Assembly (NCBI GenBank): GCA_035578905.1
Contig: JAQJVL010001180.1
Location: 62,001-126,000 of the forward strand
Reading direction: 5' to 3'
DNA from: Stictocephala bisonia
Lineage: Eukaryota > Arthropoda > Insecta > Hemiptera > Membracidae
DNA length: 64,000 nt
Numbering within the stretch: position 1 is the stretch's first letter; the number at the start of each line of letters is the position of its first letter. This document shows, piece by piece, positions 11,129 to 23,880 of the stretch. The position numbers and the translations under genes were made by a program. Below the pieces are notes generated by a model. That model was not told where the DNA came from. It worked only from the letters and a program-made list of their open reading frames with translations, and made no database searches.

Positions 11129-14100
11129 CAGGCTCGCCGAGAGGGGGGGGCAGCGGGGGCATTGCCCACGGGCCCGGGCCCAAACCGGGCCTGGCCTAAA
11201 ATGTAGTATGTAGTATAAGTAGTTATAACGTTATAATATAATAGAGAATATTGCTGAACGTACTTTTTCAATAATTTCACAATCCATGTTGTATTTAAAA
11301 TAAAACATTTTTAACGTCTTCTTAAGATTTATTGATGATAATTTTTACAAAAGTTTTAAGTTTAAGGCTTATTGCGTAAGCTGTGGGGCACTGGCACTGA
11401 TGTGATATTATTAACGACCGCGACGCACGACGGGTGACGTTACGATTCGTAGGATTGTGTTGCCGCCACGGGCAATTTCAGCCTGAGGGAAAAAAGGGAA
11501 ATTTCGGGCTTTGGCGAGGGAGGAACTGTAGAAGCAAAGTGGAAAATTAGTGTCAGTTTGTTGATTTGATTGTGCAGTGAGTGAGGTTATTGTTCTGTTC
11601 TGCTGTTTACCGTGTGTAAAGTGGCGTTGCCGGCGTTGGTATTTAGCTATTGTTTTGTTGTGAAATGACGATCGTTCGGTGTATAGTTTATTAATTGAAA
11701 AACTGTGCGTTTCTGAGAGTTTTGTAACTACAAATATGGACCCTTATAAACATAAATCGGGGGCCCTTAAAAGAAAAGAACGAGAAAAGCGACTTGAGGC
11801 TAGTAAAAAGGGATTGAGGACATTATTTGAAGTTGGTTTAAAAAAAGAAGATTCTAGTAACGAAGACGTATCATTGGAAAGTGCATCAAGAAGTACAGAA
11901 ATCTGTTGTAAGAATGATAAAGATGACAATCAAATCTCTTCATTTCAAGCGGAAAACGAACAGCCATCCTCAAGTAGGCCTAAGCCTATTCAGCTTGAAA
12001 CCTCATTATTACAGTCACAGAATGCAGAGATTACTCTATGTAAGGATAAAGCAGAAACTAGTACTAAAGAACCATTGCTTCAATTTGAGACTTGTGAGAG
12101 TGAGCTGTTTTCAAGTGAGGATATTCCACCCGAAAGTAGGCCTACTTTAATTAGGCCTAATTTAGTCACAGACACAGTATCTGATCAATATGACCTACTA
12201 CAACTGCCAGGATGTCCAACTTCAGATCAACTTGAAAGTTATGTCCGTAAAGGGCCTAATTTAATTCCTGAATGTTTACCAAGTGATGGTAAACGACCCT
12301 TCCCGAAGGTTGTTCTATATTCCAAATCTAAGAATGGAGAAACCCGGCCTAGGGATTGGTTGACATGGAATAAAAGTAATGAATCACTTTTCTGTTTTCC
12401 ATGCCTTCATTTGGTCGTAGTAGCAATGACAGTTCTGAAAAAAATCGCTCAGTACTAATGAGCAACGAAGGTTGGAAAAAAGAATATACTTGGAGAAAGT
12501 TATACGACAAGCTACCTAACCATGAAGTGAGTGAACACCATAAAACTTGCTATTTAGAGCGGAGAACACTAGAGAGGCGACTAAAAAAAGGTTCAGACAT
12601 TGGTTCTCAATTAGACAAAGAATTGAAAGAAAGAAGAAAATATTGGAATAAACTGTTAGAACATATTTTAGCAGTTATTTTGTTTTTGGCTGAACGAGGT
12701 TTGCCCTTAAGAGGATCACCATCAAAAATCGGTGACCCGCAAAATGGAACTTTTTAGGAATCATTGAACTACTTTCCGTGTATGACCCGGTTCTGCATGA
12801 ACACGTAACAAAAGTGAGGGAGTGTCAAAAAGATGGAAAAAGAATTCAAGCACATTATCTATCATGGCAAATCCAAAATGAGTTTATAGAAAAATGTGCC
12901 AATGAAGTAGTAAATGTTATTTTGGCTGAAAGGGAAAAAGCCAAATACTACTCAATTTTAGTTGATGCAACCCCTGATGTTTCTCACAAAGAGCAGATTA
13001 CATTTGTGTTAAGATACATTTTTGAAAATGAAGACAGTTTCAAAATTTCAGAAAGATTTCTTAGCTATGTCAGTTTGTGTGAAAAAACAGGCCAAGACAT
13101 TGCAGATGCGATATTAAAGGAACTAGCCAACCATGGGATTCCCTTAAACGATTGTCGAGGTCAAGGTTTTGACAATGGCGCAAACATGGCTGGCATTTAC
13201 AAAGGAGTGCAGGCACTGATACTTCAAAAGAATCCATATGCTCTGTTTTCAAACTGTGCCGCTCACAGCCTTAATTTGTGTGGTGCCAATGCCGCTGAAT
13301 GCTGCACAGAAGCAGTGACATTTTTTGGAATACTGCAGCGTTTGTACAATTTTTTTTCGAAATCTCCTACCAGGTGGAAAATTCTGGAAGAAGAAATTAA
13401 TTGTTCTCTCCATAACCTAACTGAAACACGGTGGTCAGCTAGGGTTGACGCAGTGAAACCACTAGCCCAAAATCTTCCTGGAGTCAAAAGACCTGTTTCC
13501 AGATGCACAGAGCTAAATCTGAGCACTGACGCAAAATCAGAACTTAACGGAATTGAGAAATACCTGCAAACTTTCAATTGTACTTAAATGTGTTCCGTTT
13601 GGTACAAAATATTATTGCCAATCGATCACTTTAACAAAATACTGCAGAAAAGAGATGCATCCCTTGATGTAGAGATTTCTAACATTGAAAGCCTGTTACA
13701 AGAGTTGAAGGATTTAAGAGACAAATTTGACAAAATTTTGACGGAGACTAAACTTGTTACTCAAGCTATGTCTGCTATACACAAAAACACAGAAACGACA
13801 CTGAATGAACGAAGACGTAAAAAAAGGAAAATTTTCTTTGATGAAGAATGTGAAGAAGAAAGAACTGATGATGGAGACGAGGATGAAACCAAGCAAGAAA
13901 GAGATTTTAGAATTAATGTTTTTTATACAATTATTGACGCAGTGATAGCTGGATTGACCAATAGATTTAAAACCGCAAGATAGCTAAATGATGTTTTTAA
14001 AATACTGTGGCAATACCTCTTATCTACAGAAGAAACAATAGTTGAGGATTCCAACCGACTATCAGTTACTTTTCCAGAAGATATATCAAAGGATATTAAA

Positions 14101-15145
14101 GAAGAAATAATCCATCTGAAAACAATCCATCGAACAAATTTAGGAAGCACGGCACTGAAACCATTTGACCTTCTAAACAAATTAAAGGAACTGAAGCTTG
14201 ATTGTCTTTACCCCAACCAAGAATTTTTTTATTATTACCTGGCGTTAAGAATTTTTTTGACATTACCTGTGACAGTTGCTGGGGGCGAAAGAGTTTTCAG
14301 TAGTTTGAAACGGATCAAAAACTTTAATCGTTCTACAATGGGACAAGAAAGACTGTGTGGCCTTACAACACTTGCTATGGAAAGTGATCTAGCACGGCAA
14401 ATTGACTTTAGTGAAATTATTGAAGAGTGCAAACAAGAAAGCGAGAAAAATAAACTTTTAGGAAAATGAAAGTTAGGCAAACTGCTAACTCATTTTAGTA
14501 GGCAATTTAGTAGGTAACTCATAAAGTTAGGCAATTCTCCTTACTGTACTGTATGTAGAGAATGAGTATTAATTGTTTATCCGTATACATATTATCGAAC
14601 GTGTAACCTTTTTCACTTAAAATTGCCTAATGTATGCATTAAAGGGAATATATTTAATTGTTTACTCGTAGACCAACTATTAATAAACTAGTAACTAGTT
14701 TTCATTTTTAAATTGTGCCTTAATCATGCCTTGAACCTTTGTATTCAGATATTTAATTTACCATGAAATTATAACCTAGTAACTCTTAGTGGGTTTCTTC
14801 GACCAAGCTTGGCGTTGGCTTGGGCTTGATCTACCGGGCGTCCAGTAACCCGCAGTGAACGTGTTAACAGCAGTAAACAGTATTTAAGAATGAAAATATA
14901 GATACCTCTAACTAGCTTTTTATTAAAAAAAGTGAGAGATCTTTAAATAACAGATCTCTTGTGAAAAAGAAAAGTCCTTTATGGCCTTAAAAATGTATTT
15001 AAACTCTGAGATGGTGTGATAAGTGCTATTAATAAGTTTAAGACCATCAACCACCGCGCCGGCACCGTTGCATTGGGGGGGGGGGAGTGGAGTGGGCCCG
15101 CGGCAACGATTGTCCAGGGGCCCGAGATTTCTCTCTGCGGGCCTG
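11129..15145 (+). mobile_element. hAT transposon, ZMYM1-like type
   Basis: This 4017-bp element has terminal inverted repeats CAGGCTCGCCGAGAG (left) and CAGGCCCGCAGAGAG (right, reverse complement). The 8-bp target duplication is cactaaac (11121-11128) and cactgaac (15146-15153), with one mismatch. Both termini contain long G/C runs. One transposase pseudogene fills the middle. Eight-bp duplications and CAGG termini are standard for hAT elements. Confidence 0.95.
11736..14469 (+). pseudogene. hAT transposase, zinc-finger MYM type 1-like, degraded
   Basis: I chose the ATG at 11736 (MDPYKHKSGALKRKERE), which fits the usual start of this family; an upstream in-frame ATG at 11679 is less likely. 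The order is basic N-terminus, acidic linker, TTF-type zinc finger (RDWLTWNKSNESLFCFPC, about 12350-12405), and RNase-H-like core. The core contains ILVDATPDVSHKEQ, GQGFDNGANMAG and NCAAHSLNLCG. The hAT dimerisation domain closes it (LPVTVAGGERVFSSLKRIKN, 14262-14469). Frameshifts near 12405 and 12755 and stops at 13585-13587 and 13981-13983 inactivate it. Confidence 0.94.
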
Positions 15146-15339
15146 CACTGAACACTGGATTAATCAAATACAATGTTTTTCTTCCAAACAAAATACTAAG
15201 CTACAAAATATCATCAGTCTACATAAGATATTAAAAAATGAAAGGTGGAGGGAGTGTGTATACTTAGTCATGAAAGTGTAATAAGTCTTGTTAAAAACCT
15301 TTTCATTTGTCATTATTCAGATCAAGACCAAAAAATGGA

Positions 15340-16756
15340 GTGTTTTGGCTTAGTGATTCACTCAAATGAATCAACAATTTCTTAACTATACAATAGCTAT
15401 TGCTGGTGACTTTAACTGTAATGTTTTTAAAAGAGAAGCCTCATACAAATAAGCTAAGATAATAATTGGATTCATATTGCTTGAATATTTCTATAAAAAT
15501 CCCAACTAGAATCTGTAAGTCAACTAAAACATGCAACGACAATTTTCTTTGTAAACTTAAGTTTAGATAACTGCTCTACCGATAAAATAGATTTTGATCT
15601 TGTTGACCATACTTGCCAGTTTTTAAGTTATAATTTTATATATAATGTTAAATTTGGAAATAAAATTAATATGAATATTTGGTATTAATAAGATATTACA
15701 ATTTATATAAAGAACTAACATCCAACCCAAATTAACCATACAACATGTTACTCAAACTGTTACTAATTTACTTTGACTGCATTTCTCTTGGTAAGGAAGA
15801 AACATTGAACACTGTAACAATAATGGGACAAAGGATGGATAACAAATGGCATTATATCTTGCAAAAAAATAAATAAAGATTACTTCATAGACTTGCTAAA
15901 TATTCCACAAATGCAGATTTTCAAAATCATGTATAATGGTACAGAAATATTTGTAGTAAAGTTATATTTCAGTAGTAATGAAAGGAAAGGAAAGCAGTAT
16001 ACCTGATAAACTTGGTAGACTGGTACACTGTAGATAGACACAATCACAAAACAAAGAATTGAATAGTGAAATATTTCAGGGCCACTGGCCCCTTCTTCAG
16101 TCACTTAACAACTATCTGACTGGGTGTTTTTAGTGACTGAAGAAGGGGCCAGTGACCCCGAAATATTTCACTATCCAATTCTTTGTGATGTGATTGTGTC
16201 TCTTTCTAAAGTGTACCAGTCTACCAAGTTTATCAGGTATACTGCTTTCCTTTTCTTTCATTACTACTGAAATCCTAGGCCTAGTGCCCAAATTTAACCT
16301 GTAACAAAGTTATATATAACGAAAAAATGCTATACATTGAAAAAAAAATAATAATAATAAATACCACAAACAAAACTAAAGTAGCTTGGCAGAGTTAACA
16401 TTGAAATAGAGAAAAGTAAAAAGTCCAATGATGTAAATAAAATTAATAGAGAACATGGAGTTACTTAAAATTTAGAATGAATAGTCAAATGTTTCAATAA
16501 CTATTTCTCTAATGTTAGCAAACGTTTGAATTTGAGTCCCAATGTACAACATTCACAAGAACTCTTAGAAGACAGTATCTTTCAAAATGTTGGTTATGTT
16601 TTAGTAAATTTTCAATGTGTGGAGCCTAAGGATATTGTTAGTGTTATAAATAATCTAAGAACTTCCAAGTAAACTGGCTGGGATAGCACCCCACCTTTTA
16701 TCTTTAAAATGTGTTCCTAATTCCTGAGTCAACCGTTATAATCATTTTTAATTAAT
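15340..16756 (+). pseudogene. Degraded LINE: endonuclease and RT pieces around a hairpin element
   Basis: Near 15402 the frame reads IAIAGDFNCNVF, the GDFN box of an APE endonuclease. Near 15505-15560 it reads PTRICKSTKTCNDNFLCK, then a frameshifted STDKIDFDLVDH, which is the C-terminal endonuclease segment. Near 16620-16710 it reads EPKDIVSVINNLRTSK, a stop, and TGWDSTPPFIFK, the start of the RT fingers. The inverted-repeat element at 15966-16273 lies between these pieces. All frames are broken. Confidence 0.7.
15966..16273. mobile_element. Foldback element with about 140-bp arms, 26-nt loop
   Basis: The sequence 15966-16105 is nearly the perfect reverse complement of 16132-16273, with a 26-nt spacer. 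The spacer-proximal end of each arm reads, outward, GTGACTGAAGAAGGGGCCAG and then a complementary CCC run and GAAA. This CTGAAGA-hairpin-GAAA layout resembles a hammerhead ribozyme core. Such motifs are known in terminal repeats of Penelope-like elements, so the arms may be Penelope termini in inverted orientation. Confidence 0.8.
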
Positions 16757-17239
16757 CAACCGCTTTGAAACTGAAAGAAAAACTGAAAGGGGACCCTATT
16801 TAATACAGTAAACAGGTAAAAGAGTAACAATTAATAGAAAGCTGCTATATTCACTTGAAATTGGTTATATCATATCAAGGGAGACGTAGTTCCTTGAAAT
16901 ACATCACTTTGCCTGCCCACATTGTAGTTGGGGTGGTGGTAGGGGGGGGGACACTTTATATGGGGGGGGGGAATATTAAAAAATAACACACAAAATAGGT
17001 TAATCATCCCATTTTATGAAGAAAAGGTAATTAACAACTTTACAATATAATGCACTCCTACTGAATTATAGAGCATTAAATATTGAAATTTTCACCCTGA
17101 AATTTCTTATTTTTTGTAAGTTTTTTTTAAATAGTGCCAAAAGTATGTCACTTATGAAAACATTTATAAGGACTTAATTTAAAGCAGTAAAACTTATCTT
17201 TCATAATCTTTTAATTTTTTCACGATTAGTCAAAGGCTA

Positions 17240-17930
17240 GATATAGCATTTTAACACAACCAGTGCAGGCCCACGGTTCTGAAGGGTAAGCTCTGGAACG
17301 CAGGTGTGTGACACACAGTACCGCGGAGTGTTGCCAAAGACTGATCAATTGCTCAGTGTGAGCTCAGCATTGGGCCAGGCAACTTCGTATTCCGTGAGTG
17401 TGTTGTGTTATTCCAACTCGACCTTGACGAGCAGTTTGTTTCTGATTCCTGCGTTTTCGGCCTGGGCTTTATTGACCAAACAAACTGTGTTCATTGACTT
17501 TCAAGTTTCTTTACACGTAAATACAGTTATATTCTTGTGTTGTATTTATTATTTTGTTCTAATAGATTCATACTATTTTTTTCATTTTATATATTTTACA
17601 TGTTCCACAAAGACCAGCAGTAAAGCCTCAGCCATTTAAACGATGTAAATAAATATTTCATGTACTGTTACAACAAACAAGTGTTTTTTGTGTATTTGGT
17701 GCAAATTCGGACATTATAGACATGGAGTCTTTGTGACAAAACCAGCGTAACGTGCTGACTCCGCGGACTGAACTGTGATGTCACCTATGGAGCCATTTTG
17801 GATGACAGACATATTTTTTGACCATAAACAGTCTTTTAATGTCATAAGGAAAGGTTGTAAAATTTCTTTATATGTTAGCTTCTGGGGTGATAAAATACAG
17901 ACAAATATCTGTTTACTATTCAGCAACTTT
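17240..17930. other. Insert-like block within repeat copy 1
   Basis: The two repeat copies stop matching at ...tagatatagcatttta and resume near ggcactttgtgg. The block is less AT-rich, has AATAAA at about 17650, and may be a solo LTR. I found no duplication to prove it. Confidence 0.35.
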
Positions 17931-18844
17931 ATTGGCACTTTGTGGCTAAAGAAGTGTTACCAATTGGAATGTGGTTTTAGAAAAGAAAAATACACAGTAT
18001 TAAGTTATACTTTATTTGATAAACTTGTTATGATGATAAATGATATAAATAAATGATAAAATGTGTTATTACTGATATACACATGCTCAAAAATAGTTGG
18101 CCGTTTTGGACTCATAGGAAAAACATGGTAGCTCTTTGAAAATTGGTAAAATTTGTGTTTTTCAGAAACGTATTTCATATTTTGACTGATAGTGAAAAAT
18201 TAGTTGATTTTTGAAGAAAATTCATAGAAACTAAACTTTTAGGAGGTGGTTTACCCAAAATTAACTTAAAAAAAATAAAAATTTGATGTGCCTATATAAA
18301 TATATAAGTATTAGTATTTAATTGTTCATGTTTTTTATACTAAAATGCTATATTATTTAACCTCGACATATCAACAAGTTTTAATTTCATTGAAAATGTG
18401 GTCATAGCTTTGTGTGTTGCATATAAGTTTACCTTTCTAATGCAAACTTACACATTCAGATATCTTGAACGGAAAAAAATATTGATGAAATACGATATTT
18501 TAACACTCGTGAAAAATTATTACATCCTTCAAAGGCAATCATTTTTAAATAAAATATTTTCTGTAGTAATGATTTTAAAACCTTTTTTTCTTGATGTCAT
18601 ATTTTAAAACAGTTTACAGCTGTCAACAAGTTGTAAATCTTTTATAGTAAACAAGAGACTGACAAAATTCATACTTCTATGAATTGTATGCCAATAAATT
18701 AAAAGCCTGCAAGGAATTCCTGATTGGACTACTTGACAGCTGTCAAATTTCATAACATTTTCAAATACGAAGAGACTTTTTAAATTGAAATAAAAGTAGA
18801 ATTTTTTAATTATTATTTATTAACAATAACAATATTATCACATT

Positions 18845-19081
18845 TTATGATTGTGAGTAATTAGAAAATACATTTCCATCAAAACAATTATCAACACTAC
18901 TTATCCCATCTTCACTTTTGACGATTTCTGCCGATTTAACTCGAGTTGTTTCATTAATAATTTCATCGTTTTCATCAAGTATGGGTGTAAAATTTGTGCA
19001 GTTTACACCAACACAATTTATGCATGAAGAGGAACTTTCTACACCACTTCTTCTACAACCGCAAGTTTTGCCACAACTCAT
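18845..19081 (-). CDS. C-terminal Cys-rich (CXC-like) exon of the dispersed repeat, copy 1
   Basis: This 78-codon frame begins (M)SCGKTCGCRRSGVESSSSCI, continues NCVGVNCTN, and ends in an acidic tail with a stop. The spacing of Cys residues (C-K-C-CR-SG---C--C-G--C-N) recalls the CXC/TSO1-like domains at the C-termini of many multi-copy arthropod proteins. The tatgAG before TTGTGGC may be a splice acceptor, so the ATG need not be the start. The second repeat copy at 26292-26514 preserves the same protein with mostly conservative changes, which supports real coding. Function unknown. Confidence 0.6.
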   Translation of the reverse strand: MSCGKTCGCRRSGVESSSSCINCVGVNCTNFTPILDENDEIINETTRVKSAEIVKSEDGISSVDNCFDGNVFSNYSQS

Positions 19082-19514
19082 AAAAAAACAAACTATACAT
19101 TTTTAAATGTTGTAAGGAGCAGCCATTTTATTTATAATTTAGGCTGCAAAACGTTGCCAATTTTGAATCAAAATAACATTTAAAATGAAAGAAAATTTTT
19201 CTACAGTTTAAATAATTGCAAATTGTCATTCTTAACTGTTACTGTACTTAAAATCTTCAGTGAAACATGAAGAAACCAAGTTTTTCTATTCACCACTTTC
19301 TTGTATATTTGTCACTAAAATCATGATTAAGTACCCACAAACCCTTTCAACTATTATTACTAGATTAACTTACGATTTTCTTAGACTTTACAACCTTCAT
19401 GTTGATATTCTGAAGGTTTCACACTCAATTCGTTATTTGCAGCTTTTAATAATCTAAGCCTATAATCTATATGAACAAAATTTAATTTTTGCACATTTCT
19501 ATATAACTTTTTGT

Positions 19515-21507
19515 TAGGGATAGGTCGGTTCCTAAAGTCCGCTCTCGATTCTATTGATTCTATCGGTTATTGATTAAAGAACCGGAACCGAGAACACATG
19601 GAAAAATGTAGGTTCTGCGGTTCCGGTTCCAGAAAAGCAAAGGGGTGATAGCTTTAATATCAGGAATGTTTCAGGAGTGAAAAGTGTTGATAAAGAGAAC
19701 AATAAACGGACAATATCTGACTAAAAGTTAAAACAAAATTCTTTGTCCAAAAATATCTACCCATAGTTGGCCCACTTTCTTATCAGCACTGAAAACAAAC
19801 AGATAACATTATAAGAATTCCAAAAGTGAGTGAAGAGGAAGAGACCCATCATCCTCCCCCCCTGAGTTCTCCATAGTTTATCCACCTACCCTTTCTTATC
19901 ACTTCCTGCTGGATAAAAATACCTGATGGCAACATTCTACACTGTTTACAACTCATATTGCATTATGAATATGATTATGCTTATATTTTATTGTGTATAG
20001 TAATTAAAAAATGTTTATGGTTTGTTTAAGATAGAATTTATTTATTTAGACATGTTCTTAATAAAGCAAAACATTGCTTTCAAAATAGCCTAGGATATAT
20101 AATTGAAAATACATTTTTAAGATTATATACTGTCAGCACAAGACAACATGAGTCTTGATCATTTTACTTACTAATATTTTTTTAATTTTAATTTGATCAA
20201 TAGTTACATTTTAACATTTTAATCTATATAAATAATGAAACCATCTAAAAAATTTTAGAGTTTATTCGTGAGGCCTTTCGATTACAAAATAATCATTGTC
20301 AAACACTCAAATCAACTAATACAAAATTTAGATTTACAATATGTTGAAAGAAAAATAAAATAAAACATGTTGTATAACAATAAACACAAATGTCGTTAAA
20401 TTAGATTTTAAATTAAAGGAGAATGTTGATTTGGTGGTGTTCATTATTGACTAATTTTTGTATGTATTTATTCATAAATTTAGTTTCGTATGTATCAAGA
20501 TACTAATAAATTTGTACTTCTTTTCGTATGTCAAAGGTTAAATAAATAGAACTCTAAAATATATTATAATGTTTGATTATTTATATTGATTTTAAATTAT
20601 AATTCCAATAAGAAACTCCTCAAAAACCATGGAAGTTACATTTTATTTTAACTATTTTTCTTTTTGCAAAAATTTTTAAAGGATTAATGTTTTGAATTTA
20701 ATTGGCTTCATTTATATTTTCCAACATAATAATAGTCTATTATTTGTTACATATTTAAAACAAAATCTATAATTTCTAAAAACATCTATTCTATTATTGG
20801 CTGTTGTGTTTTCTATGAATATTAGTAGCATTTAAATTTTCTAAATTCACTTTTATCTCTGATTAAGAAAATAACTAATAGGTCTTAATAGTTAATAAAT
20901 ATGGTTTTCTTAATTATTACTATACTATCATTTGTTTTTTATTATTTGTCTTTGATGTACTAAAATTCATATCAACCTATTAAATTAAGTTGTGATCATA
21001 TCAATCATCTGTGTTGTGATTTGTGTTTTAAAAAGTTTATTATTATACCTGACAAAAAAGGCTTATTTTTAATTTTTTCTAGTCTTATAACTATTGTAAT
21101 TTTCTCCTGGTAAATTAATTTTTTAGTGTCGTATACTAATTTGAGCATTACATTTCATTTAGCAAAAAACATTGTATACATTAAAAAAAAAAAAAAAACA
21201 ATATTTTCTATGTGGAAAAATTTTAAAAAATCTTACTCTGAAGATAAGTAAAACTATATAAATTTTCTAGTTTTGGAAATATGTCATTTAATAGATTTAT
21301 AGGTAGTATTATGCTTAAAATTGGAGAAATAACCAAAATAACATGCACTGTTTTTATTGACTGAATCAAAATTACTTATTGATTCATAGCAGAGGTATTA
21401 GAAAGTTTTTTGAGCATACTCAAAAAGTACTTAGAACCTGAAACCGATTTTAGTAAAGAACCAAACCGGAACTGAATAGAAAACAAAATGCAACCGACCC
21501 ATTACTA
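19515..21507. mobile_element. Non-autonomous hAT-like element, TAGGGATAGGTCGGTT ends
   Basis: The ends are TAGGGATAGGTCGGTTCC (left) and TAGTAATGGGTCGGTTGC (right, reverse complement). An exact 8-bp duplication, CTTTTTGT, lies at 19507-19514 and 21508-21515. The 1993-bp interior is very AT-rich with no coding signal. The homologous position in repeat copy 2 (about 26960) lacks the insert and has a single ctttttgt, a natural empty site. Confidence 0.92.
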
Positions 21508-22150
21508 CTTTTTGTATCAAATTTGTTGTCATATCACGGTTTTTCATCTGACACTTTGATGTATTATTTTATTTACTAAAATCGCAATAAGCGACCTATG
21601 AAACTCCTAGTTAATTATTTTGAATATAAATTTCTATTATAACTTTTATATATTCTTCATCCAATATTTTTTTTATTTATTTTTTTTATTTATTTATTAT
21701 CTTGATTTTTCTGGATTTGCCAGTGTTCCATTAGTAATTCTAATGTAACGCTTTTATGAGTACATAAATACTAAAAAACAAAAAAAGTTGCATAAATATT
21801 TTTTGTACCTTTTACTTGCAACAATCGTGATAATGGCGGAAAAGCATAATTTTTCATCCACAATTTTTTGTTTTACAATGTGTTTTTTTTTTATGTTAAA
21901 ATCATAATAGGCGACTTAAACCCCCCCCAGTTACTAATTTTCATTAAAATATATGGTGTATTTCTCAATGTATTCTAATTATTTACTGTTTTTGTTTACT
22001 ATGTAATTGAACCATTTCCGAACTTTGAAAATCTGTGTATTTCTGATGTTGAGACCTTCCTTAACAAGTTGCAAAAGGTTTCAAATCAATTTATCTACTT
22101 TCTATTTGATCTAAACTTTCCTACAATTTTCTACCTGGTTTCTTGTACTA

Positions 22151-22511
22151 GTTGGAGCTCGGATCACACAATGACTACTTGTACCTCTAAAATATCTATT
22201 GTGTCCAAATCCAAAATTGGCTATTTTATCCAAATCAAAACAAGTACAGTTATAGAGAATCCCACACTCACATTTATAATGTAACACTTTTCACCAAGAC
22301 AATATGGTTTGAGTTGAAGAATTTAGGAACATTTTTACCATCAAGAAACCAATAAAATATTTTTACACTAAAAATGGAAACAATAAAAATAGAAATAAAT
22401 TAATTTTTATTTTGTCTAATGTACTTGACTTGTATCCTATTGTATTCATGCATTTACAAATAAAAGAAATTTTCCAAAAGATAATATGTCTGTGATATGT
22501 ATGTTCCTTAC
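22151..22511. other. Intron DNA next to eIF3a exon
   Basis: Unique AT-rich sequence with no feature apart from the splice donor at its right end (minus strand). Confidence 0.4.
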
Positions 22512-22721
22512 ATTTTCATCCAATTTCTTGAGCACCTTTTGCCCATGTGATGTCTGTGATATTTGCTGCATCTTTTCTTTTAGATGTCTATCCTTGATTT
22601 GCTGTATCTCATTTTCCTGCCGCTTTCTTTCTCGCTCTTCTCTCTCCTGCTCCATGCGGCGATGTTCAGCCAAAGCCTGTTGCCTGGCAAGCTCTTCTGC
22701 CTTCCGTGCTTCTTCTTCTTC
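22512..22721 (-). CDS. eIF3a: eIF3a exon (charged coiled coil)
   Basis: The exon has 70 codons, begins EEEEARKAEELARQQALAEH and ends GQKVLKKLDEN. The acceptor is aatttAG and the donor is AAT|GTAAGG. It is almost pure E/R/K/Q helix, as expected for this part of eIF3a. The family block GAKAFKDID is represented by GQKVLKKLDEN. The exon sits between the two copies of an unidentified 3.5-kb repeat (16757-22150 and 23885-27650). Confidence 0.93.
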
Positions 22722-23572
22722 CTAAATTAAATTCATAATTTTATTTGAGTAAACTCTTAAATAACATAACAATATATAAATTCATAATTTTATTTTAGTA
22801 AATAACATAAAAAAAGTATCAATCTGAATTTCCCCTTATAATTTGCAATATAACAAAGCCTAAACAGTTTAACTTTACTTAAGTTGTGAAGTTTACATGC
22901 CTACAAAGCAATGTAAAGAACAAATATATTAATAAAAGAAATGTAACAATGGACTGAAGACTAATATCAGAGGTTGATAAGAAATACTGATTCGTTCTAG
23001 GTTCAGTGATAGTGTTCAATCTCCTTTGTACTGTAAAGTAAAACTATTCTGTACACACTGTCACATTATAGGATGACTAATGATAGCAATATAGTCAATA
23101 CATAGTCTCCATTGTCCCGACTGGTGATTTTGACACATTAAAGTAAAAATATTGAAATATGTTGTAAGTAAGAGAGCTATTGCTTGTTGTTAGCGAAGTA
23201 TTTTTAATGCTAACTAAAGCAATAGTTGCATCGTATCGAACTATCACGATGTAACCAGTGAAATGAGAAATGGCCATTGCTTGAAAGGGGAAGTGCGTTG
23301 GACGGAATGTAGTTTTTTACACAACCTGCGATGGAGTGGAGATCACACTCGATTCTACTCCCCAATACTTCTTGACGCAACAAAGCTACTGCACAGTGGG
23401 TACAGGCCAAACACTAGGAGAGGCATGAGTCACATATGAATCACTCTCACATTCAGTGTAGCTTTCAAAGTGAAGCAGTCACATTGCTTTTAGCAGTACA
23501 TTATTCAAGTTAATCTGTGTGCAATTTGTGCTTGCATAAAACCTTAGTGATATTTTGTAATAGTAAGAATAA
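22722..23572. other. Intron DNA, no gene recognised
   Basis: Contains the eIF3a acceptor. A less AT-rich patch at 23200-23450 has short open frames that match nothing I know. It might be the outer part of the pogo fragment that follows. Confidence 0.4.
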
Positions 23573-23880
23573 CATGGCGACAAAACGTAATTAAGTTACT
23601 ATAAGTATGGAACAATACCTAAAAGCTCTATTTTTGATAGATTGTGGAGAACCGTTAACTAAGATAATGCATGAATTAGGAGTGGGAAAACATACTGTTT
23701 CTATCTGGAACAAAAATTATAGTACAAATTAAACAATAGTTAAGATAGTTTGGGGAGTAGAAGCACTACTAAAAAGCCACAGAATGAACATTTGGATGAT
23801 GCTTTGTATTTGTGGTTTTGCCAGCAACGTGAATTTATCCCTCTGTCGGACCCAACCTTACAACCGCTTTAGGTGTGAAC
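23573..23880 (+). pseudogene. Tigger/pogo transposase N-terminal fragment
   Basis: A frame from ATG near 23573 reads MATKRN, a stop, then MEQYLKALFLIDCGEPLTKI and MHELGVGKHTVSIWNKN. This is the helix-turn-helix of CENP-B-like/pogo transposases (L-LID-GE---KI--ELGVGK-TV--WK-N). The frame then breaks and the element ends where repeat copy 2 begins. Confidence 0.65.

Larger units (their letters stand above)
16757..22150. repeat. Unidentified dispersed repeat, copy 1
   Basis: From CAACCGCTTTGAAACTGAA to about ...CCTGGTTTCTTGTACTA, this block aligns by eye along nearly its whole length with 23885-27650. It is interrupted by a hAT-like element (19515-21507), and block 17240-17930 has no clear partner in copy 2. 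Both copies lie in eIF3a introns on either side of exon 22512-22721. The only coding signal I see is the Cys-rich exon at 18845-19081. I could not assign it to a known superfamily. Confidence 0.8.

Noticed and set aside
11092..11280. 62-codon minus frame at the left end of the hAT element
   Set aside because: It straddles the hAT terminal repeat; its Pro/Gly-rich part is the GC-rich terminus read as protein.
14800..14870. A further CACGTT-type MITE ending GCAGTGAACGTG-TTAA inside the hAT element
   Set aside because: The 12-bp end and TTAA match the 24635 element exactly, but no partner end with TTAA is visible nearby, so a full element cannot be drawn.
17240..17700. Solo LTR in repeat copy 1
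   Set aside because: It is absent from copy 2 and has an AATAAA, but I found no clear TG...CA ends or target duplication, so it stays unassigned.
23210..23410. 66-codon Cys-containing minus frame as a small gene
   Set aside because: No recognisable motif, no conserved start context, and it overlaps another short frame; likely chance.
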